Source: JAFGIT01 sp016929465 [NCBI: Candidatus Coatesbacteria bacterium]
GTDB lineage: Bacteria; B130-G9
Length of the DNA stretch: 5,938 nucleotides
Assembly (NCBI GenBank): GCA_016929465.1
Contig: JAFGIT010000327.1
Location: 1-5,938, forward strand
Direction: 5' to 3'
A program made the position numbers and the translations under genes. Under the pieces are notes generated by a model, which was not told the DNA's origin, ran no database searches, and was given only the letters and a program-made list of their open reading frames with translations. Shown here piece after piece: positions 5,634-5,938 of the stretch; the stretch's first letter is position 1, and the number at the start of each line of letters is the position of its first letter.

Positions 5634-5938
5634 TTGCTGAACCGTCCCTTCGGTGGGCGATCACCTCTTCTGGGTTCAATCCTCGGCATCAGTTTTCTTC
5701 TCATAGGCATACCTGTCGCCTATTGCGATGGGGGGGAGGTCCCCCTCAGCTATGATCCGGCGCCGGCTCCTGTCAAAGGCATCACGGCCTATGATACGCC
5801 TGATGATGCCGGCGGCTGCATCACCCTCAGATGGGAACTCTCGGGAGATGACGTTTCTGGGGCGGATGATGTTGTGGAATACCGCATTTACCGGTCCGCT
5901 TCCCAAGACGGACCCTTCGAACTGGTCAAGTCGGTGCC
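5634..5938 (+). CDS. Second exported FN3-domain protein, N-terminal part (runs off right edge)
   Basis: From a TTG at 5634 the frame is open to the edge, giving 101 residues and part of a codon. A signal peptide covers about 1-33: R4 and R9, then the hydrophobic core LLGSILGISFLLIGIPVAY. The cysteine at 31 is not in a good lipobox because Y precedes it, so a lipoprotein is unlikely. An FN3-like domain begins near 44, with strand ITLRWELS (63-70), an acidic GDDVSGADD turn (71-79), YRIYRS (83-88) and FELVKSV (95-101). It aligns without gaps with the FN3 protein encoded at 2270-3484, with identical numbering from each TTG, so it is a paralogue and may also continue into a TM and DUF6754-like domain beyond the edge. 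It starts 21 bp after the preceding gene and so belongs to the same operon. Confidence 0.75.
   Translation, partial: MLNRPFGGRSPLLGSILGISFLLIGIPVAYCDGGEVPLSYDPAPAPVKGITAYDTPDDAGGCITLRWELSGDDVSGADDVVEYRIYRSASQDGPFELVKSV

Noticed and set aside
5724-5735. Possible lipobox in the second FN3 protein
   Set aside because: The residue before Cys31 is Tyr, not Gly, Ala or Ser, and the paralogue has an ordinary signal peptidase I type site.
5676-5906. Minus-strand frame of 76 codons at the right edge
   Set aside because: It lies opposite the second FN3 gene, whose residue-by-residue match to the first FN3 protein proves the plus strand is coding.

Overview
The window looks like a piece of a bacterial chromosome of moderate to high GC, probably from a little-studied or uncultivated lineage. 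Genes carry Shine-Dalgarno sites, several start with GTG or TTG, exported proteins have Sec-type signal peptides, and AGG and ATA codons are common. Nothing in the sequence fixes the phylum. I see no rRNA, tRNA, insertion sequence, phage gene or CRISPR array.

Left part (1-2124): the 5' end of a minus-strand gene for a probable cobalamin-binding radical SAM enzyme runs off the left edge. Across a 140-bp AT-rich divergent gap from it is a plus-strand class I SAM-dependent methyltransferase (387-1247). A wobble-containing hairpin follows the methyltransferase directly. Next is a polytopic membrane protein (1321-2124) in which one short motif occurs five times, resembling the YjgN/DUF898 family. 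These three genes look like separate neighbours rather than one pathway.

Right part (2270 to the end): a tightly packed run of at least five plus-strand genes, all encoding exported or membrane proteins. In order: a signal peptide-FN3-TM-cytoplasmic domain protein (DUF6754-like, from memory); a six-TM protein; a protein with one TM at each end and a large extracytoplasmic alpha/beta-like domain; a second six-TM protein; and the N-terminus of a second FN3 protein, cut by the right edge. Spacings are 13 bp, an 8-bp overlap, a 4-bp overlap (ATGA) and 21 bp, so this is very probably one operon. A possible sigma70-type promoter lies at 2175-2204.

The most interesting content is this operon. It looks like an uncharacterised envelope complex with two FN3 subunits on the outside, two polytopic cores, and a membrane-tethered extracytoplasmic domain. 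The two FN3 proteins are clear paralogues: from their TTG starts they align without a gap at identical residue numbers through residue 101, and even their ribosome-binding leaders are alike. No catalytic motif betrays the function, so the role (transport, secretion, surface assembly or sensing) remains open.
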